Below are positions 7,776-16,064 of a DNA stretch of 64,000 nt, in pieces; position 1 is the stretch's first letter; the number at the start of each line of letters is the position of its first letter. Made by a program: the position numbers and the translations under genes. Location of the stretch: assembly GCA_947567425.1 (NCBI GenBank), contig CANOLV010000008.1, positions 41,496-105,495 on the forward strand. Reading direction: 5' to 3'. Source of the DNA: an uncultured Porphyromonadaceae bacterium. Lineage in GTDB: Bacteria > Bacteroidota > Bacteroidia > Bacteroidales > Muribaculaceae. The notes under the pieces were generated by a model. That model was not told the DNA's origin and did not search any database. It saw nothing but the letters and a program-made list of their open reading frames with translations.

Positions 7776-8567
7776 TCAGACACCCGCAGGTCTATCCGAC
7801 AGCAACGACAACATGCGCTCATGTATATTACGTCCGGATGCAAGCACTGAAATGTTGCGGTCATGCCTGAAATGGGTATATTCCGCTCCGGCTTCCGATG
7901 CTATAAGAAGTCCGGCGCTGACATCCCACGGGTGCAGGTTAAGCTCCCAATATCCGTCGAGGAATCCTGCCGCCACATAACACAGATCCATGGCTGCCGA
8001 GCCCAGACGGCGCATGCCCCTAACGTAGGGAAGCACCCGGGCCACATTGTCCAGATTATTGTCGGGATTCATGTCCTTGTCGACCGGGAATCCGGTAGCC
8101 ACCACACACTGCCCGAGGTCGCTCTTGTCCGATGCCTTTATCCTTTCACCATTCAGAAATGCGCCCTCGCCCTTGACTGCATGGAACAGCTCGTCGAGAT
8201 ATGCGGCATAAACCACACCGAGCACTGTCTCGCCCCCATGTTCAAGCCCTATGGAGACACAGAATGAAGGAAGCCCCTGGCTGAAATTGGTAGTGCCGTC
8301 AAGAGGGTCGATAACCCACCTGTACTCCGGAGCATGATCCTCCTCGCCCGACTCTTCCGACAGAATCGAATGGTCGGGATAAGATTCCCGGATATGATTG
8401 ATCAGCAATTGCTCGGCGGCCTTGTCGGCCACAGTCACGATATCGCTGTCGTTGAGTTTCGACTTCACGTTCAGCTCATCGCCACGGAAATAGCGACGGT
8501 GTACAGCACCGGCCTCGCGGGCCCATGACATCATGTCAACAAGTATTGACGAAAGATTTGCATCCAT
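7776..8567 (-). CDS. Inositol monophosphatase family protein
   Basis: A 263-residue Mg-dependent sugar/inositol phosphatase of the SuhB/CysQ superfamily. Metal-binding motifs are present: SEESGEE, WVIDPLDGTTNF (the DPxDGTxNF signature) and WDVSAGLLIASEAG near the C-terminus. Possible substrates are myo-inositol-1-phosphate or 3'-phosphoadenosine phosphate; the sequence does not decide. The frame is open to 8621, but that extension runs through the terminator hairpin at 8581-8617, so the ATG at 8567 (MDANLSS) is chosen. No promoter box is seen between the lrp stop and this gene, which may therefore depend on read-through from lrp. Confidence 0.87.
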   Translation of the reverse strand: MDANLSSILVDMMSWAREAGAVHRRYFRGDELNVKSKLNDSDIVTVADKAAEQLLINHIRESYPDHSILSEESGEEDHAPEYRWVIDPLDGTTNFSQGLPSFCVSIGLEHGGETVLGVVYAAYLDELFHAVKGEGAFLNGERIKASDKSDLGQCVVATGFPVDKDMNPDNNLDNVARVLPYVRGMRRLGSAAMDLCYVAAGFLDGYWELNLHPWDVSAGLLIASEAGAEYTHFRHDRNISVLASGRNIHERMLSLLSDRPAGV

Positions 8568-8572
8568 AATAC

Positions 8573-8617
8573 TAAACAAACAGAAGACCACCCTTACTTT
8601 ACGAAGGGTGTCTTCTG
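8573..8617 (-). terminator. Terminator of the lrp-type gene, just before the phosphatase start
   Basis: On the minus strand CAGAAGACACCCTT pairs with AAGGGTGGTCTTCTG (one bulged base), followed by TTTGTTTA. It ends only a few bases before the ATG at 8567 of the next gene. Confidence 0.75.
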
Positions 8618-8681
8618 TCAATAAATCAAATTAATACTATTTCTTCTGAAAAAATGATGACGCACGGATCATCTGCCGACA

Positions 8682-9167
8682 TTACTGCTGTTGCTGCTGT
8701 TCGCGACGGTCGATGATCGGCAGCTGACGTCTGAACACTTCCTTGAACGAAATCAGCGATTCGGTGCGGGCCAAGCCCAGACGCTGCAGACGTTCGTGGA
8801 TGATGTGGAGCAGATGGTCGTTGTTACGGGCGAACAATTTTATGAACATGTCATACTGTCCGGTGGTGTAGTGTACCTCCACCACTTCAGGAATGGCCTT
8901 CAGCTGTTCTACCACTTCATCGAACTTAGCAGGATCCTTAAGGAAGAATCCGATGTAGGCACATGTCTCATATCCCACCGAGATAGGATCTATCAGACAT
9001 TCGGAACCCTTGAGGACTCCCATTGCCATGAGTTTCTGTATACGCTGATGGATTGCCGCTCCCGAAACGCCACACTCGCGTGCTATTTCAAGATAGGGTT
9101 TACGACCATTTACTGAAAGGGTCTGTAAAATCTTGTAATCCAGAGAATCTAACTGTGCTCTTGCCAT
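8682..9167 (-). CDS. Lrp/AsnC family transcriptional regulator
   Basis: A 161-residue regulator with an N-terminal winged helix-turn-helix (LEIARECGVSGAAIHQRI, about residues 25-43) and a C-terminal RAM/ligand domain (YIGFFLKDPAKFDEVVEQL, VHYTTGQYDMFIKLFARN). Such proteins bind amino acids and control amino-acid metabolism as octamers. It ends in an unusual run of five glutamines (RREQQQQQ). A -7 box TAATTTTG (complement of 9230-9237) precedes it by about 60 bases. The target genes are not shown by the sequence. Confidence 0.92.
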   Translation of the reverse strand: MARAQLDSLDYKILQTLSVNGRKPYLEIARECGVSGAAIHQRIQKLMAMGVLKGSECLIDPISVGYETCAYIGFFLKDPAKFDEVVEQLKAIPEVVEVHYTTGQYDMFIKLFARNNDHLLHIIHERLQRLGLARTESLISFKEVFRRQLPIIDRREQQQQQ

Positions 9168-9229
9168 AAACTTATTATTTTTTTAATTTGTTTATCTACT
9201 GAAATTTTAAGGTTGTTTCGTTTCTAAAG

Positions 9230-9237
9230 CAAAATTA
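9230..9237 (-). promoter_or_regulatory. -7 box TAATTTTG of the lrp-type gene
   Basis: Complement of 9230-9237; matches TAnnTTTG with a ~60-base leader. Confidence 0.5.
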
Positions 9238-9303
9238 AACATTTAATTGTTAACATTTTCATTTTTGCCCAAGAAATTTCACCGCACAACGCCATTTTTA
9301 GAC

Positions 9304-9311
9304 TATTTTTG
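9304..9311 (+). promoter_or_regulatory. -7 box TATTTTTG directly before the GNAT start codon
   Basis: The box ends four bases before the ATG at 9316, so transcription would begin at or next to the start codon. This decides the start at 9316 against an upstream ATG at 9247, which lies before the promoter. Confidence 0.6.
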
Positions 9312-9315
9312 CATT

Positions 9316-9846
9316 ATGAAACTAAATATTTACCCTTTAGCCCCAGAAAGTCCGGTTTTTGAGCAATTTTTGACACTGTACCACGCATCGTTCCCGGCAG
9401 CGGAACGACGACCGGATGACAAATTGATAGCGATGATGCGATCCGGCCATTCCGACATGACCGTGTCAGCCATCAAAATGGACAACGAACTTATCGGCCT
9501 GCTCGTGTTTTGGGAATTTGACGATTTCATATATATCGAGCATTTCGCAACTCTGCACCATCTCCGAGGCATGGGACTCGGAGCAAAAACACTCGACTTA
9601 ATAAAATCGCGCCACGACAAGCCCCTTGTCCTTGAGATCGAGATGCCTGAATCTTCGCCCATCGCGGCCAGACGGCTGGAATTCTACCGCCGCAACGGCT
9701 TCAGACCGCAATGGGACTTCCACTACATCCAGCCCCCGTATTCGCCCGAACTGCCGTCGATGCGGCTGTTGTTGATGGCCACCGGCGACGTCGACACGCA
9801 ACACGTGTCCGACACGCTCCACCGAAGCGTCTACGGAGTATCCTGA
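9316..9846 (+). CDS. GNAT family N-acetyltransferase
   Basis: A 176-residue acetyltransferase of the GNAT fold. The acetyl-CoA pyrophosphate-binding motif is HHLRGMGLGAKTL (R/Q-x-x-G-x-G/A). Sequence EFYRRNGFRP near the end is the usual strand-7 region. It would transfer an acetyl group to an unknown amine. The frame is open from 9247, but the promoter box at 9304-9311 and the protein's start at MKLNIYPLAP favour 9316. No partner gene identifies its substrate. Confidence 0.85.
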   Translation: MKLNIYPLAPESPVFEQFLTLYHASFPAAERRPDDKLIAMMRSGHSDMTVSAIKMDNELIGLLVFWEFDDFIYIEHFATLHHLRGMGLGAKTLDLIKSRHDKPLVLEIEMPESSPIAARRLEFYRRNGFRPQWDFHYIQPPYSPELPSMRLLLMATGDVDTQHVSDTLHRSVYGVS

Positions 9847-9879
9847 CGGCGGGCGTTTGCGCAATCGGCCCACTTTAAC

Positions 9880-9887
9880 TATATTTG
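9880..9887 (+). promoter_or_regulatory. -7 box TATATTTG of the zinc-type ABC genes
   Basis: Matches TAnnTTTG and lies 40 bases before the ATG at 9927. Confidence 0.6.
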
Positions 9888-9926
9888 CACATATTATAAT
9901 GTAAAAAGCACTCTCCGGTAAAATTC

Positions 9927-10823
9927 ATGTCAAAGAAAATGAGCAATACCTTTATCCATACATCGGCACTCCGGCGCATACACGCTCTGGCCATATCGTT
10001 GGCGGTGCTTTTGTGCGCCGCGGCGTGCGGCTCCAAAGCAGTCTCCGACAAGCCATCAATCACCGTAAGCATACGCCCTCAGAAATATATGCTTGAACAG
10101 ATCGCCGGGGACAAATGGAACGTCAAATGCCTCCTCGGAAACACGGCCGATCCGGAGTCGTTCGACCCGGGAATGACCCATCTGTTGAACCTCGAAAACA
10201 GCAAGGCATATTTCCGCATTGGAAACATACCTTTCGAAAGCGCCATAATAAACAAAGTAAAGAACAACAATCCCGGCCTGCGCCTCTACGACAATTCAGA
10301 AGGGATATCGCTGATCAAAGGCACCCATAGCCATCACGGAGAAGAGACCGATCCGCACACCTGGACTTCTATCAAAAACGCGAAGAAAATAGCGTCAAAC
10401 ATGTACGATGCCTTGACCGACCTCGATCCGGGCAATAAAGGATACTACGCGGCAAATCTGAAAAAATTCCTCCAAAGCCTTGATTCGCTCGACTCATACG
10501 TCGATTCAATCCTGCGTCCTAAGAGAGGAGGGTCATTCATGGTGTGGCATCCATCGCTGAGCTATTTCGCCAGAGACTACGGACTCCACCAGATCAGCCT
10601 GAGTCCGGAAGGGAAAGAAGCTTCGGTCAATATGATTAAACGCTCCGTCGAACAAGCACGGCGCGAGAATGCCGGCATATTCTTCTACCAAAAGGATGTC
10701 GACTCAAGGCAAGCTCTTTCCGTCAATGAACAGATCGGCGCCACACTCGTCGAAATACAGCCATTGAGCTACGAATGGCCCAAAGAAATTCTAAATATAG
10801 CAAATGCAATCGCTTCAGAATAA
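9927..10823 (+). CDS. Zinc/manganese-type ABC transporter substrate-binding lipoprotein
   Basis: A 298-residue cluster A-I binding protein (ZnuA/AdcA/TroA type). The N-terminal segment LAISLAVLLCAAACGS carries a lipobox with C34 as lipidation site, anchoring it in the periplasm. Metal-binding histidines are plausible at the block GTHSHHGEETDPHTW and at VWHPSLSYFARDYG, with the acidic C-terminal ligand in the last third. The family captures Zn2+ or Mn2+ for import. Its stop overlaps the next ORF by 20 bases, so the two genes are translationally coupled. Zinc is more likely than manganese because of the His-rich loop, but this is inference. Confidence 0.85.
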   Translation: MSKKMSNTFIHTSALRRIHALAISLAVLLCAAACGSKAVSDKPSITVSIRPQKYMLEQIAGDKWNVKCLLGNTADPESFDPGMTHLLNLENSKAYFRIGNIPFESAIINKVKNNNPGLRLYDNSEGISLIKGTHSHHGEETDPHTWTSIKNAKKIASNMYDALTDLDPGNKGYYAANLKKFLQSLDSLDSYVDSILRPKRGGSFMVWHPSLSYFARDYGLHQISLSPEGKEASVNMIKRSVEQARRENAGIFFYQKDVDSRQALSVNEQIGATLVEIQPLSYEWPKEILNIANAIASE

Positions 10824-11496
10824 AATCATCGAGGTAGACCACGTCTGGATGCGCTATGACGACAAGCTGATCCTTCGAGACGCGTCATTGCATGTCGACA
10901 AAGGCGACTTCATGGCCATAACCGGACCTAACGGCGGAGGAAAGACCACGCTGCTGCGCCTGATCCTAAAACTGCTCTCCCCCTCAAAAGGACACGTCAG
11001 GTACTTTAACGACGCCGGCCAGGAGGCAAAGTCAATAGCCATAGGCTACCTGCCTCAAAAAAACATGATCGACAGCCGGTTCCCCATATCCGTGAAGGAA
11101 GTCATCCAGTCAGGACTTCTGTCCGCGAAAATCGACGGCGAGGAAAAACGCCGTCGCGTAACCGAAACCATCGAAATGATGGGACTCGAATCGCATGCAG
11201 GAGCTTCCATAGGACAACTCTCAGGAGGACAGATGCAACGCGCCCTGCTCGGACGCGCCATTATCTCGAAGCCGGAAGTTCTTGTCCTTGATGAACCGCT
11301 GAGCTACGTCGACAAGCGGTTTGAGCACCATCTTTACGACATAATCGAGGAGATCAGCCGCACCGCCACCATACTGCTCGTAAGCCACGAGATGACTACA
11401 ATAGCAGGGATGGCCAACCGCCACCTGATAGTCGACCATTCCATCCACGAATGCTCGGCCCACCATCACATAGTCACCACCACTTGCGACGATTGA
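10804..11496 (+). CDS. ABC transporter ATP-binding protein, ZnuC-like
   Basis: A 230-residue ATPase with Walker A GPNGGGKTTLLR, signature LSGGQMQRALLGRAI, Walker B VLVLDEP and switch histidine in LLVSHEM. The GPNGGGKTT form is typical of the ZnuC/TroB metal-importer group. It overlaps the binding-protein gene by 20 bases. The C-terminus is rich in His and Cys (DHSIHECSAHHH), suggesting a metal-sensing tail. No membrane permease (ZnuB) follows: the next feature is a terminator and a tRNA on the other strand, so the permease must be encoded elsewhere or lost. Confidence 0.88.
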   Translation: MQSLQNKIIEVDHVWMRYDDKLILRDASLHVDKGDFMAITGPNGGGKTTLLRLILKLLSPSKGHVRYFNDAGQEAKSIAIGYLPQKNMIDSRFPISVKEVIQSGLLSAKIDGEEKRRRVTETIEMMGLESHAGASIGQLSGGQMQRALLGRAIISKPEVLVLDEPLSYVDKRFEHHLYDIIEEISRTATILLVSHEMTTIAGMANRHLIVDHSIHECSAHHHIVTTTCDD

Positions 11497-11542
11497 AACC
11501 ACACTTTTTACATTGACCCCACAAAACATCGAAATCAACAAA

Positions 11543-11580
11543 AAAGGAAAGCCGAAATCTTTAAATTTCGGCTTTCCTTT
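11543..11580. terminator. Bidirectional terminator between znuC-like gene and tRNA-fMet
   Basis: A perfect 16-bp stem (11543-11558 with 11565-11580) with a six-base loop and A/T-rich flanks can stop transcription from both sides. Confidence 0.85.
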
Positions 11581-11583
11581 TAG

Positions 11584-11655
<72 letters not shown>

Positions 11656-11673
11656 ATATCGCTTTTGTGATTG

Positions 11674-11681
11674 CAAAGGTA
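11674..11681 (-). promoter_or_regulatory. -7 box TACCTTTG of tRNA-fMet
   Basis: Complement of 11674-11681 matches TAnnTTTG, 18 bases before the mature tRNA 5' end. Confidence 0.6.
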
Positions 11682-11786
11682 GACATTTTCCCTGCAACTG
11701 CAAAATATATATGCCAAATATTTTGTTAAATTATGCAAATTAAAATCCACACATTTGCTATTCAGCCAATTACGCCCTACGACCAC

Positions 11787-11818
11787 AAAAAAAACCGGAG
11801 ACGCACATACGCCTCCGG
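11787..11818 (-). terminator. Terminator of the serC-serA operon
   Basis: On the minus strand CCGGAG (11818-11813) pairs with CTCCGG (11800-11795), followed by eight T. Confidence 0.85.
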
Positions 11819-11851
11819 CCATAAGGAATATCCTAATCGGCGGACACCCCG

Positions 11852-12772
11852 CTACTTGTTGACCTGATATTTGTTTATTCCGTCACGCAGATAGTCCACC
11901 ACTTGGCGGGCGGCCGCTATGCCGGCATTGATATTTGCCTCAGAGGTCTGGGCCCCCATCTTCTTGGGAGTAAAGAACACCCGGTCGCCGAATTCTTCCT
12001 TAAGGGCATCGGCATTTTCGGGCTTAACGTCGGCCATATATTTAATGTCGGGACGTTCACGAAGCGCACGTGCCAGACCATCCTCGTCGATCACCTCCTT
12101 ACGGGCGGTGTTGATAAGCACAGCCTTCAACGGCATGTTGGTTATATAATAATATCCTATGCTCTTGCGTGTCTCCGGAGTAGCGGGGATATGTATCGAC
12201 ACCACGTCGTTGCCGGAATATAAATCGTCGACCGAATGAACGGGCTTAACTCCGTCGTTGGTCATCACTTCGTCGGGACAATAGGGATCAAAAGCCGACA
12301 CATTCATGCCGAAACCGTTGGCTATGCGGGCCACGTTGCGTCCGACCTGTCCGTAGGCCTGAAGTCCCAGACGCTTGCCCTTAAGCTCCGAGCCGGAGGT
12401 GCCGTTGTAGGAGTTACGCACAGCCATAACGGCCATTCCGAACACCAGTTCGGCCACCGCATTGGAGTTCTGACCGGGAGTGTTCTCAACTACCACGCCA
12501 TGAGCCGTGGCCGAGGCCAGATCGACATTGTCATATCCCGCTCCTGCACGTACCACCACCTTAAGATTCCTGGCTGCGTCGAGAACCTCGCCGTCCACCA
12601 CGTCGCTGCGTATGATCAGGCCGTCGGCATTGGCCACAGCCGTCAAAAGTTCCTGTTTGGAGCCATACTTTTCAAGGAGCTCAAGCTCGTAGCCTGCATC
12701 TTCGACCACTTTTCTTATACCGTCCACAGCCACCGGCGCAAACGGCTTTTCTGTCGCTACTAAAACTTTCAT
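11852..12772 (-). CDS. serA: D-3-phosphoglycerate dehydrogenase, short type
   Basis: A 306-residue NAD-dependent D-isomer dehydrogenase that oxidises 3-phosphoglycerate, the first step of serine synthesis. The Rossmann motif is AYGQVGRNVARIA, the catalytic Arg lies in NTARKEVIDEDG. The C-terminal ACT/regulatory domain of the long type is absent. The usual catalytic His block (PHxGAxT) reads PKKMGAQTSEA, with lysine where His is expected; the same replacement is known in Entamoeba and Bacteroides-type PGDHs. It follows serC by 14 bases, so the two form an operon. Serine made here feeds serine palmitoyltransferase among others. Confidence 0.9.
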   Translation of the reverse strand: MKVLVATEKPFAPVAVDGIRKVVEDAGYELELLEKYGSKQELLTAVANADGLIIRSDVVDGEVLDAARNLKVVVRAGAGYDNVDLASATAHGVVVENTPGQNSNAVAELVFGMAVMAVRNSYNGTSGSELKGKRLGLQAYGQVGRNVARIANGFGMNVSAFDPYCPDEVMTNDGVKPVHSVDDLYSGNDVVSIHIPATPETRKSIGYYYITNMPLKAVLINTARKEVIDEDGLARALRERPDIKYMADVKPENADALKEEFGDRVFFTPKKMGAQTSEANINAGIAAARQVVDYLRDGINKYQVNK

Positions 12773-12786
12773 CTCGCACGTAAAGA

Positions 12787-13854
12787 TTAGTGTTTCTTCT
12801 CAAATTCCTTCATTGCATCCACAAGCACCTTCACGCTTTCGATGGGAAGAGCATTGTAGAGCGAAGCGCGGAAGCCGCCCACCGAACGATGGCCCTTGAT
12901 TCCGACAATGCCCTTTGTCGACGCAAAGTCGATGAACTCCTTGTCGAGTCCGTCATACTCCGGCTTCATCACGAAGCATACGTTCATTATAGAGCGGTCC
13001 TCGGGCTCAACCGTACCCACAAACATCTTGCTCGAATCGATAGCCTCATAAAGCATCTCTGCCTTGGCAAGGTCGCGTCGCTCCATCTCCTTGATGCCGC
13101 CAAGTTCCTTGTAGTACTTCAGAGTCTGAAGCGCACTGTAGATAGGGAGCACAGGGGGAGTATTGAACATCGAGCCTTTCTTTATATGTGTACGATAATC
13201 AAGCATAGTCGGGATAGCACGGTCAACATTGCCCAGACATTCATCCTTAACGATCACGATGGTCACTCCGGCGGGAGCCAGATTCTTCTGGGCACCAGCA
13301 TAGATGACGTCATACTTCGACACATCCACCGGGCGCGAGAAGATGTCGCTCGACATGTCGGCCACCAGCGGCACATTGACCTGCGGATCGTGGCGGATTT
13401 CAGTACCGTATATAGTATTGTTGGAGGTATAGTGGAAATAGTCCACATCGTCAGGAACCACAAAACCCTTCGGTATGTAGGTATAGTTCTTGTCCTTGCT
13501 TGATGCGAGTACCTCAACATCGCCGAACAGACGAGCCTCCTTGATGGCATTGGAAGCCCATGTGCCGGTGTCGATATAGGCCGCCTTTTTCTTCAACAGA
13601 TTATATGGTACCATGCAGAACTGCATCGAGGCTCCACCTCCGAGGAACAGAACAGAATAGCCTTCCGGCACTTCGAGCAATTCCTTTACCAATTGCTGAG
13701 CCTCCTCGATGACGGCTGTAAACTCCTTGCTGCGGTGAGACACTTCCAGAATAGAAAGACCGGTTCCCGCAAAGTTGATGATTGCATCCGCTGTATTCTT
13801 TATAGTGTATTCACTAAGAATGGATGGACCTGCATAGAAATTATGTTTCTTCAT
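12787..13854 (-). CDS. serC: Phosphoserine aminotransferase
   Basis: A 355-residue class V PLP aminotransferase converting 3-phosphohydroxypyruvate and glutamate to phosphoserine. The start [14 protein letters not shown] and the block [12 protein letters not shown] are family hallmarks; PLP lysine is K190 in [12 protein letters not shown]. The frame is open to 13887, but the ATG at 13854 gives the normal N-terminus. First gene of serC-serA; a serB phosphatase is not in the window. The -7 box TATATTTG is at 13885-13892. Confidence 0.95.
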   Translation of the reverse strand: MKKHNFYAGPSILSEYTIKNTADAIINFAGTGLSILEVSHRSKEFTAVIEEAQQLVKELLEVPEGYSVLFLGGGASMQFCMVPYNLLKKKAAYIDTGTWASNAIKEARLFGDVEVLASSKDKNYTYIPKGFVVPDDVDYFHYTSNNTIYGTEIRHDPQVNVPLVADMSSDIFSRPVDVSKYDVIYAGAQKNLAPAGVTIVIVKDECLGNVDRAIPTMLDYRTHIKKGSMFNTPPVLPIYSALQTLKYYKELGGIKEMERRDLAKAEMLYEAIDSSKMFVGTVEPEDRSIMNVCFVMKPEYDGLDKEFIDFASTKGIVGIKGHRSVGGFRASLYNALPIESVKVLVDAMKEFEKKH

Positions 13855-13884
13855 ACTGATGTTATTTTGGTTAGTCAGATAATG

Positions 13885-13892
13885 CAAATATA
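13885..13892 (-). promoter_or_regulatory. -7 box TATATTTG of serC-serA
   Basis: Complement of 13885-13892, 30 bases before the serC ATG. Confidence 0.6.
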
Positions 13893-13982
13893 ATGATTTT
13901 ATATTATGCTGCGCATTTTAATACGGAAAATTTGTCCTAAATAATGAAATTTTTCTTTAAACGGACTTCCGGGTCACGTCAC

Positions 13983-14224
13983 TTGTAACACGTTTACAAC
14001 ACCCACAAAAACATCCGCCACCCGGAAAAGCGCAATCCCGCAACCTACGGTTACAGATATTTGTAACACTTTTGTAATTTTAACAATTATATAATTAACT
14101 GATTTTAAAATATTTAAACACACAAACCGCAATCATAGACAAAATTGTTACAAAAATATTCGCAAAAATATTTGCACAGTTCGGGAATAATGCCTAAGTT
14201 TGCATCGTAATCGTTTTGTAACAC
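13983..14224 (+). promoter_or_regulatory. Repeated TTGTAACA motifs upstream of the ECF sigma gene
   Basis: TTGTAACAC occurs exactly at 13983-13991, 14061-14069 and 14216-14224, and its reverse complement core TGTTACAA at 14146-14153. They lie in the 424-base gap between serC and the sigma gene; the last copy is downstream of the -7 box, in the leader. This could be an operator for the sigma gene. The rest of the gap is AT-rich and holds no ORF. Confidence 0.5.
14171..14202 (+). promoter_or_regulatory. Promoter of ECF sigma factor gene
   Basis: TTTG at 14171-14174 and TAAGTTTG at 14195-14202, 20 bases apart, fit the Bacteroidetes -33/-7 housekeeping promoter. The leader is about 70 bases. Confidence 0.7.
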
Positions 14225-14278
14225 GATTGCAAAACCAACAACAATCATTAAAACAGACAAACTTAAAACTCATCAATC

Positions 14279-14782
14279 ATGGCAACATCGAACTTCCAAA
14301 GCAAGCTTATCGACCTTCAGAAGAATCTTCTCAACTTCGCATATATCCTGACAGCTAACCGCGACGACGCTTACGACCTCCTTCAGGACACCACTCTCAA
14401 AGTGCTCGACAACGAAGACAAGTACGTTGAAAACACCAACTTCAAGGGATGGGTGTTCACCATCATGCGCAACATCTTCATCAACAACTACCGCAAAGTG
14501 GTGCGTTCAGCCACCGTCATCGACCAGACCGAGGACCTCTATCACCTCAATCTGCCGCAGGACTCCGGATTCGAGACTCCCGAAGGTTCTTTCGCCGCCA
14601 AGGAAATCACCGAGGCCATCAACGCTTTCTCCGACGACTACCGCATCCCGTTCACCATGCATGTGGCAGGCTACAAATACAACGAGATCGCTGAAAAGAT
14701 GAATCTCCCGCTCGGCACAGTGAAGAGCCGTATATTCTTTGCACGCCAGCGCCTGCAGCAGTCGCTCAAAGACTATAGGTAA
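14279..14782 (+). CDS. ECF-type RNA polymerase sigma factor
   Basis: A 167-residue sigma-70 family member with only regions 2 and 4. Region 2 spans about residues 10-75 (FAYILTANRDDAYDLLQDT, NFKGWVFTIMRNIFINNYRK) and region 4 about 110-165 (YNEIAEKMNLPLGTVKSRIFFARQRL, the DNA-binding helix-turn-helix). No anti-sigma gene follows: the next gene is convergent smpB. A housekeeping-type promoter drives it and a repeated motif lies upstream. Several Bacteroidales ECF factors work without an adjacent anti-sigma; the regulon is unknown. Confidence 0.92.
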   Translation: MATSNFQSKLIDLQKNLLNFAYILTANRDDAYDLLQDTTLKVLDNEDKYVENTNFKGWVFTIMRNIFINNYRKVVRSATVIDQTEDLYHLNLPQDSGFETPEGSFAAKEITEAINAFSDDYRIPFTMHVAGYKYNEIAEKMNLPLGTVKSRIFFARQRLQQSLKDYR

Positions 14783-14851
14783 GATTCTCGCGGGAGCGGA
14801 TTCGATGCCGCCGACAAAGTTTTAATAGATTGTTTAACCGCAAAACCCATA

Positions 14852-14891
14852 CGACGGACAGCCGGGCCATACATTGCCCGACTGTCCGTCG
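14852..14891 (+). terminator. Hairpin after the sigma factor gene
   Basis: CGACGGACAGCCGGGC pairs with GCCCGACTGTCCGTCG around a short loop, with one unpaired position. It lies between convergent genes and may serve both. Confidence 0.75.
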
Positions 14892-14938
14892 CTGTTTAGA
14901 GTACTTTCGATAATACGTCCTGGCGACCCACCAAGACA

Positions 14939-15397
14939 TCAATGTTTGAAGAGCCGGTCCATCTGGCGTTTGTCCTCACGCTCCTTGATAGACTGGCGCT
15001 TGTCGAATTCCTTCTTTCCCCGGCCCACGCCTATCACGAGCTTGGCAAGTCCGCGGTCGTTTATAAACAGACGAAGCGGCACTATGGTATATCCGGCCTC
15101 TTTGCCGGCCTTCTCTATACGCGCTATCTCCTTCTTGTTAAGAAGAAGCTTGCGGTCGCGACGCTCCGTATGGTTATTGTACGATCCATAGAAATACTCC
15201 GCGATGTACATGTTCTTGACCCATACCTCTCCGTTCGTGACTATGCAGAACGTGTCGACGAGGCTCGCCTTACCGTTGCGTATAGACTTGATTTCGGTTC
15301 CCGTGAGCACAATGCCCGCCGTGAAAGTCTCGGATATGGCATAGTCAAACGTCGCTCTACGGTTTTTTATATTTATATCTTTATTGGTAGCAGCCAT
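14939..15397 (-). CDS. smpB: SsrA-binding protein SmpB
   Basis: A 152-residue protein that binds tmRNA and brings it to stalled ribosomes. Conserved blocks: [45 protein letters not shown] and the basic C-terminal tail [17 protein letters not shown]. The frame extends to a TTG at 15409, but the ATG at 15397 is preferred. It lies eight bases after the stop of the Yip1-like gene and is probably co-transcribed with it. Confidence 0.95.
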   Translation of the reverse strand: MAATNKDINIKNRRATFDYAISETFTAGIVLTGTEIKSIRNGKASLVDTFCIVTNGEVWVKNMYIAEYFYGSYNNHTERRDRKLLLNKKEIARIEKAGKEAGYTIVPLRLFINDRGLAKLVIGVGRGKKEFDKRQSIKEREDKRQMDRLFKH

Positions 15398-15405
15398 AAT
15401 TTTTA

Positions 15406-15960
15406 TCAATTACCAGGTAGTAGTAGCTTAAACAAATATTCCAGCAAAAAGGGTGGCAGGAGTATAGCCAATCCGCAGAACAGAGTGAAGTGAGCCTCCT
15501 TGCCCTGCATCACATTCAGATAGCGGTGACCCATCCACATCACCAGAAGAACGAACACCGGCAGAAATTCCACCAACGACAGAGTCATGGGCAGACAGTT
15601 GCCGATTATCGAGATCAGTGCAAGTATCGACAGGTTAAACAGTATGAACAGATTATACCGCTTCTCGTCGGGTTCGCCCTTTATCAACTGTCTGCCGAAC
15701 ACCGCAAACATGAACGATGCTATAAAATAGCTGATAAAGTAGCTGACGAACGCGATTACCGCACTCTCTATCATCACCGGAAGCGTCAGGTCTGTATCGT
15801 AAAAATACTGGACAAACACACTGCACGACGCCACTCCGAGAAGCGGATAGAATCCTTCAGACGCAACCGATTTCGGTGTGAGCTTCGACAGTGCTATGTC
15901 ATCCCACCCTCTTCCGGGCGAAAGAATCAGCTGGATAAGATAACCTAAGTATTTTAACAT
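15406..15960 (-). CDS. Yip1-like multi-pass membrane protein
   Basis: A 184-residue protein with about five hydrophobic segments. The N-terminal amphipathic stretch [13 protein letters not shown] is the pattern seen in bacterial Yip1/DUF1282-like proteins. Function is not known. The ATG at 15960 is chosen because the promoter box (15980-15987) lies just upstream; the open frame to 16020 crosses that promoter. It precedes smpB in one operon. Confidence 0.75.
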   Translation of the reverse strand: MLKYLGYLIQLILSPGRGWDDIALSKLTPKSVASEGFYPLLGVASCSVFVQYFYDTDLTLPVMIESAVIAFVSYFISYFIASFMFAVFGRQLIKGEPDEKRYNLFILFNLSILALISIIGNCLPMTLSLVEFLPVFVLLVMWMGHRYLNVMQGKEAHFTLFCGLAILLPPFLLEYLFKLLLPGN

Positions 15961-15979
15961 TTCTCGTATTTTACAAAGA

Positions 15980-15987
15980 CAAAGGTA
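15980..15987 (-). promoter_or_regulatory. -7 box TACCTTTG of the Yip1-like gene and smpB
   Basis: Complement of 15980-15987, 19 bases before the ATG at 15960. It is divergent from the box at 16010-16017. Confidence 0.6.
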
Positions 15988-16009
15988 GCAATATCTCCGC
16001 AAAATTCCG

Positions 16010-16017
16010 TAATTTTG
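16010..16017 (+). promoter_or_regulatory. -7 box TAATTTTG of the DUF5606 gene
   Basis: Matches TAnnTTTG and lies 47 bases before the ATG at 16065. Confidence 0.55.
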
Positions 16018-16064
16018 CATTTATGAATTAACAGTTCGTCTAACAATTAATCAAATATACCGAT

